Shown here one piece after another: positions 7,802 through 16,053 of a DNA stretch of 39,369 nt. Position 1 is the first letter of the stretch. Every line of letters begins with the position of its first letter. The position numbers were made by a program, and so were the translations under genes. This stretch comes from an uncultured Eubacteriales bacterium (GTDB lineage Bacteria; Bacillota; Clostridia; Oscillospirales; CAG-272): contig CATWNM010000019.1 in the NCBI GenBank assembly GCA_958352145.1, positions 1-39,369 on the forward strand, written 5' to 3'. Below the pieces are notes generated by a model. The model searched no databases and was not told where the DNA came from. It saw only the letters and a program-made list of their open reading frames with translations.

Positions 7802-9682
7802 ATGAGCGAAAAATCAGGGGATTTAGCCAAATATCTCTTTTTTGAAGGGACGAATTATCAGACGTACGATTACCTTGGCGTACACCGTGCGGAGAACGGC
7901 TTTTGTTTTCGGGTGTGGGCGCCGAACGCGCAGCAGGTTTTCCTCTGCGGCGATTTTAACGGCTGGGGCGACTCCTGTCCTATGGAAAACACGGACGGCG
8001 TCTGGGAATATACGCTTGCAGCCGATCGTTTCGGCATAGGCTCGAGGTATAAATACCGCATTCGCCGGGGAGGGCGCGATATTTTCAAGGCGGATCCTTA
8101 TGGTTTTTTTGCAGAATGCCCGCCCGCTACCGCTTCTGTTTACTTTGATATTGAAGGATTTGAGTGGCGGGACGCAGCGTGGCTGGAACGCCGGCGTGCC
8201 GGCGGGGCTGATTTCTATGCGCGGCCTATGAATATCTATGAGGTGCATGCAGGCTCTTGGAAGCGGAATCCGGACGGTTCGTACTACAGTTACCGTCAGC
8301 TGGCCGAAGAATTGATTCCTTATGTGCAGGACATGGGCTATACGCACATTGAACTGATGCCGGTGGCGGAGCATCCTTTCGACGGGTCCTGGGGATATCA
8401 GATCTGCGGCTATTATGCGCCTACCGCGCGCTTTGGCACACCGCACGATTTTATGGCGCTGGTCGATGCGGCGCATCAGGCGGGACTCGGCGTGATACTG
8501 GACTGGGTGCCCGCGCACTTTCCGAAAGATGAACACGGGCTGTATGAATTCGACGGCGCGCCGCTTTACGAGTATCAGGGCTGGGATCGCATGGAACACA
8601 AATCATGGGGAACGCGCTGCTTTGACGTAGGCCGCAACGAGGTACAGTGTTTTCTGGTTTCCAACGCCGCGTTCTGGGCCGAAAAATATCATATAGACGG
8701 CCTGCGCGTGGATGCGGTCGCCTCCATGCTGTATCTTGACTATGACCGTGCAGACGGCGAGTGGGTGCCGAACGTATACGGTTCCAACCGTTCGCTGGAA
8801 GCCATCGCGTTTTTTAAAAAGCTGAATACGTATATGCATGAGAGATTTCCGGATGTGCTTACGATCGCGGAGGAATCGACTGCCTGGGAAAATGTGACGC
8901 GCTTTGACGGCGACGGACTCGGTTTCAGTATGAAATGGAACATGGGCTGGATGAACGACGCCCTTTCCTATATTGCAATCGATCCGTATTTCCGAAAGTA
9001 TCATCATAACAAGCTGACCTTTTCCATGATGTACGCTTATTCCGAATACTATGTTCTTCCGATTTCCCACGATGAAGTGGTTCACGGCAAAAAGTCTCTG
9101 CTCGGCCGTTTCCCGGGGCTGTACGGTCAAATGTTTGACGGGCTGCGTGCCTTTCTGACGTATATGATGTGCCATCCGGGGAAAAAGCTGCTGTTTATGG
9201 GATGCGAGATCGGGCAGTTTGACGAATGGAACGAGCAGGCTCAGATCGAATGGTCGCTTCTTGATTATGACAGCCATCAAAAGCTGCGCTGCTTTGTTCG
9301 GGATCTGAATCATCTATATCTTGCGCAGAGCGAGCTTTGGGAGGCGGACGATACCTGGTCCGGTTTCGATTGGGTTGAAGTGGACAACGGAAACGAGAGC
9401 ATTCTTGCGTTTCGCAGGATGAATCGGCGCGGACAGGCGCTGTTGACCGTTGTGAACTTCACGCCGGTGGAACGTGACAGCCATCCGCTGTGTGTTCCCA
9501 AAGGGGCGTCCTATTCGATCCTATTAGATTCGTCTGACGAGAAGTACGGCGGCTATAAAAAGGCGTCCGGCGCGCTTCGCGCAAAGGAGCAGGAGGACGG
9601 CAGCTATGCTGTTCGGATCAACCTTCCGGCGCACGGCGCGGTCATTCTGAAAGAAACGCTTCCGGCAAAGAAAGACGACTGA
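7802..9682 (+). CDS. glgB: 1,4-alpha-glucan branching enzyme
   Basis: A 626-residue GH13 branching enzyme that creates alpha-1,6 branches in glycogen. An N-terminal CBM48-type domain (about residues 25-120, with VFLCGDFNGWGD) precedes the catalytic barrel, which carries MNIYEVHAGSWKR and MPVAEHPFDGSWGYQ. The catalytic triad is D304 (GLRVDAVASML), E357 (IAEES) and D424 (SHDEVVHGK). A C-terminal beta domain closes the protein. Length is normal for the short Bacillota type. ATG 7802 has GGAGG 5 nt upstream; the longer upstream reading has no ribosome site. It is followed after 29 nt by glgC. Confidence 0.97.
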   Translation: MSEKSGDLAKYLFFEGTNYQTYDYLGVHRAENGFCFRVWAPNAQQVFLCGDFNGWGDSCPMENTDGVWEYTLAADRFGIGSRYKYRIRRGGRDIFKADPYGFFAECPPATASVYFDIEGFEWRDAAWLERRRAGGADFYARPMNIYEVHAGSWKRNPDGSYYSYRQLAEELIPYVQDMGYTHIELMPVAEHPFDGSWGYQICGYYAPTARFGTPHDFMALVDAAHQAGLGVILDWVPAHFPKDEHGLYEFDGAPLYEYQGWDRMEHKSWGTRCFDVGRNEVQCFLVSNAAFWAEKYHIDGLRVDAVASMLYLDYDRADGEWVPNVYGSNRSLEAIAFFKKLNTYMHERFPDVLTIAEESTAWENVTRFDGDGLGFSMKWNMGWMNDALSYIAIDPYFRKYHHNKLTFSMMYAYSEYYVLPISHDEVVHGKKSLLGRFPGLYGQMFDGLRAFLTYMMCHPGKKLLFMGCEIGQFDEWNEQAQIEWSLLDYDSHQKLRCFVRDLNHLYLAQSELWEADDTWSGFDWVEVDNGNESILAFRRMNRRGQALLTVVNFTPVERDSHPLCVPKGASYSILLDSSDEKYGGYKKASGALRAKEQEDGSYAVRINLPAHGAVILKETLPAKKDD

Positions 9683-9711
9683 AATGAATTATAACATTCG
9701 GAGGTAGGATT

Positions 9712-10899
9712 ATGAATAAGAAGAGAAAAGAATGCGTCGCCATGCTGCTTGCGGGCGGGCAGGGCTCCCGTCTGCATGCGCTTACCAAATCCACCGCAAA
9801 GCCGGCCGTTACTTTTGGCGGGAAATACCGGATTATTGATTTTCCCCTCTCCAACTGCATTAACTCTGGGATTGATACGGTCGGCGTGCTCACCCAGTAC
9901 CAGCCGCTTGTGCTCAACGATTATGTAGGCAACGGGCTTCCGTGGGATCTTGACCGCACGTACGGCGGCGTGAAGATTCTTCCGCCCTATCAGCGGCAGA
10001 AAAAGGCGGATTGGTATAAAGGAACGGCCAACGCCATTTATCAGAATATTGCTTTTATCGATCAGTATGATCCCGAATATGTCCTGATCCTTTCCGGCGA
10101 TCATATTTACCGCATGGATTATTCGGAAATGCTGCGCTATCATAAGAAGAAGGATGCGGACTGCACGATTGCGGTGCTTGAAGTGCCGCTTGCCGAGGCC
10201 AGCCGCTTTGGTATTTTGACCACGCGCCTTGACGGACAGATTTTTAAATTTACCGAAAAGCCAAAGGAGCCGGATTCGACGAAAGCGTCCATGGGCATCT
10301 ATATTTTCAACAAGAAGAAATTGTTTGAGTATCTGATTGCGGACGAGGCGGATCCAAACTCGGCCAATGATTTCGGCAAAAATATCATTCCAGCCATGCT
10401 TCAGAACGGAGAGCGCCTGTTCGCGTATCCATTTGACGGTTACTGGAAGGATGTCGGAACGATCCGCAGCCTTTGGGACGCCAATATGGATTTGCTTGGA
10501 GAGCAGCCTGCGTTTTCTCTGAACGAGGAGAGCGGCGGACGGATTTATTCCCGCTCTTCGGTCAGCCCGCCGCAGTATGTAGGCGCAGACGCGGTCATTT
10601 CCAATTCTATTATCACAGAGGGCTGTGAAATTTATGGAACCGTGCAGAATTCCGTATTATCGCACGGTGTTGTCGTAGAGGCGGGCGCCGTCGTCCGGGA
10701 CAGCGTAATTATGGCGGACACCCGCATTGGCAAAGGCGCGCGTGTAGAGTATTCAATTTTGGATGAGAACATCATGGTTGGAGAGGGCGCCGCCGTCGGC
10801 GCAGAAAAAGAAACCACGGCGGAACTTGCCGTGATCGGCAACGGATGCAGCGTCGCGCCGGGCGCGAAAATCGCGCCCGGCGACATGATTTCGGAATAA
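9712..10899 (+). CDS. glgC: Glucose-1-phosphate adenylyltransferase, catalytic subunit
   Basis: A 395-residue ADP-glucose pyrophosphorylase making ADP-glucose from ATP and glucose-1-phosphate, the committed step of glycogen synthesis. The nucleotide-binding signature LLAGGQGSRL (residues 12-21) and the KPAVTFGGKYRIIDFPLSN segment are intact. SGDHIYRMDY holds D130, the expected metal ligand. A C-terminal left-handed beta-helix, with hexapeptide-like repeats, covers about residues 285-390. GGAGG precedes the ATG by 7 nt. In Bacillota GlgC works with GlgD, encoded immediately downstream (12-nt gap). Confidence 0.97.
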   Translation: MNKKRKECVAMLLAGGQGSRLHALTKSTAKPAVTFGGKYRIIDFPLSNCINSGIDTVGVLTQYQPLVLNDYVGNGLPWDLDRTYGGVKILPPYQRQKKADWYKGTANAIYQNIAFIDQYDPEYVLILSGDHIYRMDYSEMLRYHKKKDADCTIAVLEVPLAEASRFGILTTRLDGQIFKFTEKPKEPDSTKASMGIYIFNKKKLFEYLIADEADPNSANDFGKNIIPAMLQNGERLFAYPFDGYWKDVGTIRSLWDANMDLLGEQPAFSLNEESGGRIYSRSSVSPPQYVGADAVISNSIITEGCEIYGTVQNSVLSHGVVVEAGAVVRDSVIMADTRIGKGARVEYSILDENIMVGEGAAVGAEKETTAELAVIGNGCSVAPGAKIAPGDMISE

Positions 10900-10911
10900 G
10901 GAGGGACAGAC

Positions 10912-12045
10912 ATGAACGCAATCGGCATCATTTTTTCCAATATTCACGACTTCGTGGTTCCCGAACTGACCCGCCGCCGGGCCATCGCCTCCATTCCTTT
11001 CGGCGGCAGATACCGTTTGATCGATTTTGAACTTTCCAATATGGTTAACTCCGATATTACAAAGGTCGGCGTTATCACCAATTACAACTACCAGTCCCTG
11101 ATGGATCATATCGGGACCGGCAAAGACTGGGATCTGGCCCGCCGCAGCGGCGGTATCAAGTTGCTGCCCCCGTTTATTACCGCGTATGACAGCAATAAGA
11201 ACGAACTGATGTATTCCTCTCGGCTGGAATTGCTGAAGGGCGCGCTCAGCTTCATTGCCCGTTCTTCTGAAGAATATGTCGTGCTGACCGACTGCGACCG
11301 CATATGCAACATGGATTATCAAAAAATTTTAGATCGCCATATCGAGTCCCGCGCCGACATCACCATTGTCACCCATCGGAAAAAGGTTTTGGACGACGGT
11401 ATCGGAAAAGAGATTTTGGTCGATGCGGATATGCTTGGGCGCATCGACGACATTTCTGAGCATACGGCTGCGGACGAGGGCTATCACAACGTTTCCATGA
11501 ACGTATTCGTCATGCGCCGGATGTATCTGCTCAACATTGTCCGCGATTCGATCGCGCATGGCTACAAAAGCTTTTTTCACGACATTATCAGCAAAAACCT
11601 CCTGCATTCCGATTATTATATCTATAACTTTGACGGATACACTTCTACGGTCAACTCGCTTTCCGCCTATTTTGCCTGCAATATGGATGTTTTGCGCCCG
11701 GAAGTGCGCCGCCAGCTTTTTGAGATTCCGTATCACCCGGTCTACACAAAGGTGCGCAGTTCCGCGCCGACAAAGTATCTGGACGGCGCAAAGATTCGCA
11801 ACTGCCTGATCGCCGACGGCTGCATCATCGAGGGCAGCGCCGAAAATTCCATCATTTTCCGTGGCGTGCATATCGCGCGCGGAAGTCAGGTCAAAAACTC
11901 GATTTTGATGCAGGATACGATTATCGGCAAAGACGTTTCGCTCAATTGCGTGATTACCGATAAAAATGCGGTGATTCGGGACGGACGCGTCCTGTCCGGC
12001 CATGAAACCATGCCGTTTTATATCGATAAAGGGGTTATTTTATGA
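10912..12045 (+). CDS. glgD: ADP-glucose pyrophosphorylase regulatory subunit
   Basis: A 377-residue GlgC paralogue. It keeps the IPFGGRYRLIDFELSN core and the C-terminal beta-helix. The N-terminal GGxGxRL nucleotide loop is replaced by a non-canonical NIHDFVVPELT segment, as expected for GlgD. Established knowledge: in Bacillota, GlgD has little activity alone and raises the activity and alters the regulation of GlgC in a mixed complex. A GGAGGG site precedes the ATG. The stop overlaps the glgA start by 4 nt (ATGA), so translation of the two is coupled. Confidence 0.95.
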   Translation: MNAIGIIFSNIHDFVVPELTRRRAIASIPFGGRYRLIDFELSNMVNSDITKVGVITNYNYQSLMDHIGTGKDWDLARRSGGIKLLPPFITAYDSNKNELMYSSRLELLKGALSFIARSSEEYVVLTDCDRICNMDYQKILDRHIESRADITIVTHRKKVLDDGIGKEILVDADMLGRIDDISEHTAADEGYHNVSMNVFVMRRMYLLNIVRDSIAHGYKSFFHDIISKNLLHSDYYIYNFDGYTSTVNSLSAYFACNMDVLRPEVRRQLFEIPYHPVYTKVRSSAPTKYLDGAKIRNCLIADGCIIEGSAENSIIFRGVHIARGSQVKNSILMQDTIIGKDVSLNCVITDKNAVIRDGRVLSGHETMPFYIDKGVIL

Positions 12046-13484
12046 GAAAAATTCTGTTTGTCGGTTCCGAGGCGCTGCCTTTTGCGGCTACAGGCGGACT
12101 TGGCGACGTGCTTGGCTCTCTGCCCGCTGCGCTGCAGAAAGCAGGCGGCGACGGGGTCGATGTCCGCGTCATTTTGCCGCTTTATCGTTCGATTCCTGAA
12201 GAATTTCGCGCAAAAATGGAAACAATATATGAAGGAGAGGTCTATCTCAGCTGGCGGCGGCAATATGTCGGGATCCGCAGGCTCCAATACGCGGGAATCG
12301 TATACTATTTTGTGGACAACGAGCAGTATTTTGGGCGTGAGGGAAGTCTGTACGGGCATTTTGACGACGCAGAACGCTTTGCTTATTTCTGCGAGGCGCT
12401 GCTGAGTGCTCTGCCGGCACTGGACTTTATTCCGGATGTGCTGCACGCGCACGATTGGCAGAGCGCGATGGCTGTGGTCTATCTGAAGCTGAAATACAAG
12501 GGCGACTGGCGTTTCGGACATACCAAATCGGTTTTTACCATTCACAATATCGAATATCAGGGAAAATATGACCCCTATATCCTTGGCGGTGTATTCGGAC
12601 TTGGCAATGAGCATCTGGGGCTGATGACCTATGACGGCTGCCTGAATCTGATGAAAGCAGCCATTGAATGCTGCGATTTGGTTTCCACAGTCAGTCCGAC
12701 CTATGCTGCCGAAATCAAGCATCCTTATTTCTCGCATGGCCTGCATCATGAACTGATTAAAGAGCAAAACAAGCTGCGCGGCATTCTGAACGGAATTGAT
12801 TATGACCTGTATAATCCCGAAACCGATCCTGTAATCGCCGCAAATTATTCGGCTGCGTTTCCCGATAATAAAACACGGAACAAGACGGCTTTTCAGGAGG
12901 AAATGGCGCTCCCTGTGCGGGAGGATGCGCCGGTGATTGCGTTGATTTCGCGGCTCGTTTCGCATAAGGGCGTGGATCTCTTTGCCGCTATTGCTGAGCG
13001 GCTCCTTGAGGGGGACGTTCAACTTGCCGTGCTGGGGCTCGGCGATTATGATTATGAGCGCTTTATGCGGGAACTGGAAGACCGGCACCGGGATAAGGCG
13101 CGCTGCCTGATTTTATATAACCGCGTCATGTCGAAAAAAATATACGCGGCGTGCGACGTCTTTCTGATGCCCTCAAAGAGCGAGCCCTGCGGCCTTTCCC
13201 AGATGATCGCCTCGCGTTACGGCGCGATTCCGGTTGTCCGTGAGACCGGCGGCCTGTTTGATTCAATCAAAGGCTATTATGAGGATGAAAATGGCATGCA
13301 CGGCAATGGGTTCACCTTTGCCAATTACAGCGCGGATGAACTCTATGAGCGCACAATGGCCGCCGTTTCTCTCTGGCGGGATACGGAAAAACGCAAAGCA
13401 CTGGTGTCGAGGATCATGAATACCGATTTTTCATGGCGGGCTTCAGCCGAAAAATACTTAGCCATGTATAACGAACTTTTCTAA
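12042..13484 (+). CDS. glgA: Glycogen synthase (ADP-glucose dependent, GT5)
   Basis: A 480-residue GT5/GT-B enzyme adding glucosyl units from ADP-glucose to glycogen. The N-terminal donor loop reads FAATGGLGDVLGSLP (residues 14-28). The C-terminal half has SRLVSHKG and the SKSEPCGLSQMIA active-site segment with its conserved Glu. The E. coli KTGGL lysine, linked to ADP-glucose binding, corresponds to A16 here. Such ATGGL/ASGGL variants may be normal in clostridial GlgA, so this is not evidence of inactivity. It overlaps glgD by 4 nt and precedes glgP by 16 nt. Confidence 0.96.
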   Translation: MRKILFVGSEALPFAATGGLGDVLGSLPAALQKAGGDGVDVRVILPLYRSIPEEFRAKMETIYEGEVYLSWRRQYVGIRRLQYAGIVYYFVDNEQYFGREGSLYGHFDDAERFAYFCEALLSALPALDFIPDVLHAHDWQSAMAVVYLKLKYKGDWRFGHTKSVFTIHNIEYQGKYDPYILGGVFGLGNEHLGLMTYDGCLNLMKAAIECCDLVSTVSPTYAAEIKHPYFSHGLHHELIKEQNKLRGILNGIDYDLYNPETDPVIAANYSAAFPDNKTRNKTAFQEEMALPVREDAPVIALISRLVSHKGVDLFAAIAERLLEGDVQLAVLGLGDYDYERFMRELEDRHRDKARCLILYNRVMSKKIYAACDVFLMPSKSEPCGLSQMIASRYGAIPVVRETGGLFDSIKGYYEDENGMHGNGFTFANYSADELYERTMAAVSLWRDTEKRKALVSRIMNTDFSWRASAEKYLAMYNELF

Positions 13485-13500
13485 AAACAAGGAGATTTCA

Positions 13501-15936
13501 ATGAACAGCAATTCAAAAGAAGTCAAAGCGGTCGCCGAAAAGCTGGAAAGCAAGCTCTCTCGCTATTTTGGTTGTACGCCGGCGGACGCGTCGCCCGAAC
13601 AGATGTACAAAGCTACGGCTATGACCGTCAAGGATATTTTGACTGAAAAGCGGAGAGTGTTCAAGGACAACGTCAACAAAACGGCCTCCAAGCGCGTCTA
13701 TTATATGTGCATGGAATTTTTGCTTGGGCGTTCCTTAAAGACCAATCTGCATAATTTGGGATTGGTGGAAGAATACCGTCTGGCGCTCAAAGGTTTTGGC
13801 TGTGATATCGAGCAACTGTATGAACTGGAGCCGGACGCAGGCCTTGGCAACGGAGGGCTTGGCCGTCTGGCCGCTTGTTTTATGGATTCGCTCGCTTCGC
13901 TTGATTATCCGGCGACTGGTTTTTCCCTTTGTTATGAATATGGTCTTTTTAAACAGAAGATTATCGACGGCCTGCAGGTGGAACTGCCAGATATTTGGCT
14001 GCCCGGCGGGGAGGTTTGGCTCATCCCGCGCACCGACCGGGTTTTTCATGTCCGGTTTGGCGGCCATGTCATCGAAAAATGGGAGAACGGGCACTGCAAT
14101 ATTGCCTATGAAAACTGCGACGAGGTTGAAGCGGTTCCCTATGATATGATGATTTCCGGCTATAACTGCGATGCGGTGGGCCGTCTTCGTCTCTGGCGTG
14201 CGCGCGATATCACCAATTTCAATATGTCGCTCTTCACGCAGGGGCAGTATACGAAGGCGCTGGAAGAAAGCACCAAGGCTGAGACGATTTCTAAAGTGCT
14301 CTATCCTTCCGATAATCACGCCGAGGGCAAACTGCTTCGGCTGAAGCAGCAGTATTTCCTTGTCAGCGCGTCGATCCAGAGCATTCTGCGGGATCACCTC
14401 GCTGTCTACGGAACGCTGGATAATTTGGCGGATAAAGTGGCGATTCACATCAACGACACGCATCCTGCGCTGTGTATCCCCGAGCTTATGCGTATCCTTG
14501 TGGATGATTATCGCTTTGACTGGCAGCGTGCGTGGAATACGGTGGTCAGCGTTGTTTCCTATACGAATCATACTGTTCTTCCCGAGGCGCTGGAAACCTG
14601 GGACGAACAACTTTTTGCCCTGACGCTCCCGCGTATGCACATGATCATAAAGGAGATCAACCGGCGGTTCTGCGAGGAGGCTTGGAAAAAATTCCCCTCA
14701 AACTGGGATAAAATCAGCGGGCTGGCCATCCTTTCCGGCGGCCGTGTCAAGATGGCCAATCTTGCAGTCGTGGGTTCGCACATGGTCAACGGCGTATCGA
14801 AGATCCATTCTGAAATTCTTGTCAATTCGGTTTTCAAAGACTTTCACAAAATGTATCCTGATCGCTTTACGAACGTGACGAATGGAATTGCGCACCGCCG
14901 CTGGCTCTGCTATTCCAATCCGAAGCTGACCCGGTTGCTCGACGAATGCATCGGCGAGGACTATAAGACAACGCCGAGGGCGCTTGAAAACTTCCGCAAA
15001 TTTGAAAATGACGAAGCAGTGCTGGCCGAACTGGCCAATATCAAGCGCAGCAATAAGATTGCGTTTGCCGACCGGTTGCATGCCGTTACCGGGCAAGTGA
15101 TTGATCCGGATTCGATCTTTGACGTGCAGATCAAGCGCCTGCACGAATATAAGCGCCAGCTGCTCAATGCGCTCAATATTATCAACACGTATCTGGAACT
15201 GCGAGAAAATCCGCGCCTGGATATTGTTCCGCAGACCTATCTGTTCGGCGCGAAAGCCGCTCCTGGCTATGAGATGGCTAAGCAGATTATCCGGCTGATC
15301 TGCTTTATCAGCCGGGAAATCGAAAACGATCCGATCATTCGTGAAAAGCTCCGCGTTGTCTTCCTCGAAAATTACAGCGTCAGCATTGCCGAGGCACTGG
15401 TTCCCGCTGCAGAGATCAGCGAGCAGATTTCGCTCGCCGGCAAAGAAGCCAGCGGCACCGGCTGCATGAAGCTGATGATCAACGGTGCGCTGACCATCGG
15501 TACGCTGGACGGTGCCAATATTGAAATGATGCGCGAAGCGGGCGAAGACAATATGTTCATCTTTGGCCTGAACTGCGACGAGGTGGACGATCTGTGGACC
15601 AAGGGCTATCACGCGGCCGACTACTATCATCGTAGTCCGGCACTGCGCCGGACGATCGACCGGCTGAACGCAGGCTTTGCGGGAGAGCATTTTTCGGATA
15701 TTGCAAACTATTTGATTTCCGCAAATGGCGTCGCTGATCCGTATATGTGCCTGGCTGATTTTGAATCCTACAAAGCGACGCATGACCGTGCGATTTCGAT
15801 GTATCCCAATCAAAAGCTCTGGAACAGAATGTCCCTGCACAATATTGCGGGTGCAGGCGCATTTGCGGCAGACCGCAGTATTGAGGAATACGCCGGGAAA
15901 ATCTGGCATTTGAAAAAAGTGCACGGCCCAAAATAA
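13501..15936 (+). CDS. glgP: Glycogen/maltodextrin phosphorylase (GT35)
   Basis: An 811-residue PLP-dependent phosphorylase releasing glucose-1-phosphate from alpha-1,4 glucan ends. The PLP-lysine segment EASGTGCMKLMINGALT carries K657, and GTLDGANIEM follows it. The N-terminal MCMEFLLGRSL and LEPDAGLGNGGLGRLAACF substrate-loop motifs are intact. The residue before MK is Cys where many enzymes have Asn. Length is normal (about 800 aa). AAGGAG lies about 8 nt before the ATG. It is the last of the tightly packed glg genes; a structured 117-nt spacer follows. Confidence 0.97.
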   Translation: MNSNSKEVKAVAEKLESKLSRYFGCTPADASPEQMYKATAMTVKDILTEKRRVFKDNVNKTASKRVYYMCMEFLLGRSLKTNLHNLGLVEEYRLALKGFGCDIEQLYELEPDAGLGNGGLGRLAACFMDSLASLDYPATGFSLCYEYGLFKQKIIDGLQVELPDIWLPGGEVWLIPRTDRVFHVRFGGHVIEKWENGHCNIAYENCDEVEAVPYDMMISGYNCDAVGRLRLWRARDITNFNMSLFTQGQYTKALEESTKAETISKVLYPSDNHAEGKLLRLKQQYFLVSASIQSILRDHLAVYGTLDNLADKVAIHINDTHPALCIPELMRILVDDYRFDWQRAWNTVVSVVSYTNHTVLPEALETWDEQLFALTLPRMHMIIKEINRRFCEEAWKKFPSNWDKISGLAILSGGRVKMANLAVVGSHMVNGVSKIHSEILVNSVFKDFHKMYPDRFTNVTNGIAHRRWLCYSNPKLTRLLDECIGEDYKTTPRALENFRKFENDEAVLAELANIKRSNKIAFADRLHAVTGQVIDPDSIFDVQIKRLHEYKRQLLNALNIINTYLELRENPRLDIVPQTYLFGAKAAPGYEMAKQIIRLICFISREIENDPIIREKLRVVFLENYSVSIAEALVPAAEISEQISLAGKEASGTGCMKLMINGALTIGTLDGANIEMMREAGEDNMFIFGLNCDEVDDLWTKGYHAADYYHRSPALRRTIDRLNAGFAGEHFSDIANYLISANGVADPYMCLADFESYKATHDRAISMYPNQKLWNRMSLHNIAGAGAFAADRSIEEYAGKIWHLKKVHGPK

Positions 15937-15944
15937 AGGTTTGC

Positions 15945-16039
15945 AGCCTAAAGGCTTTGGATATGGCCGCTTGCGGCCATATCTTGGCCTATGAATATTT
16001 ACCTGATTATCTGACTGTCCGGCATATCCGGGCATAGGC
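15945..16039 (+). repeat. Nested inverted repeats between glgP and the GH13 gene
   Basis: The spacer holds a perfect 11-bp hairpin with a 2-nt loop at 15960-15983 (GATATGGCCGC arm). There is also a small AGCC/GGCT hairpin at about 15945-15956, and a long-range GCCTATG/CATAGGC pair at 15987-15993 and 16033-16039. No strong T-run follows. It therefore looks like an mRNA-stabilising or attenuating structure more than a simple terminator. Confidence 0.6.
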
Positions 16040-16053
16040 TTTGAGAGGTTGTT

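Noticed and set aside
12018..13088. 356-codon minus-strand open frame
   Set aside because: Antisense to glgA with no ribosome site or recognisable domain.
14698..16035. 445-codon minus-strand open frame
   Set aside because: Antisense to glgP, whose motifs are complete on the plus strand.
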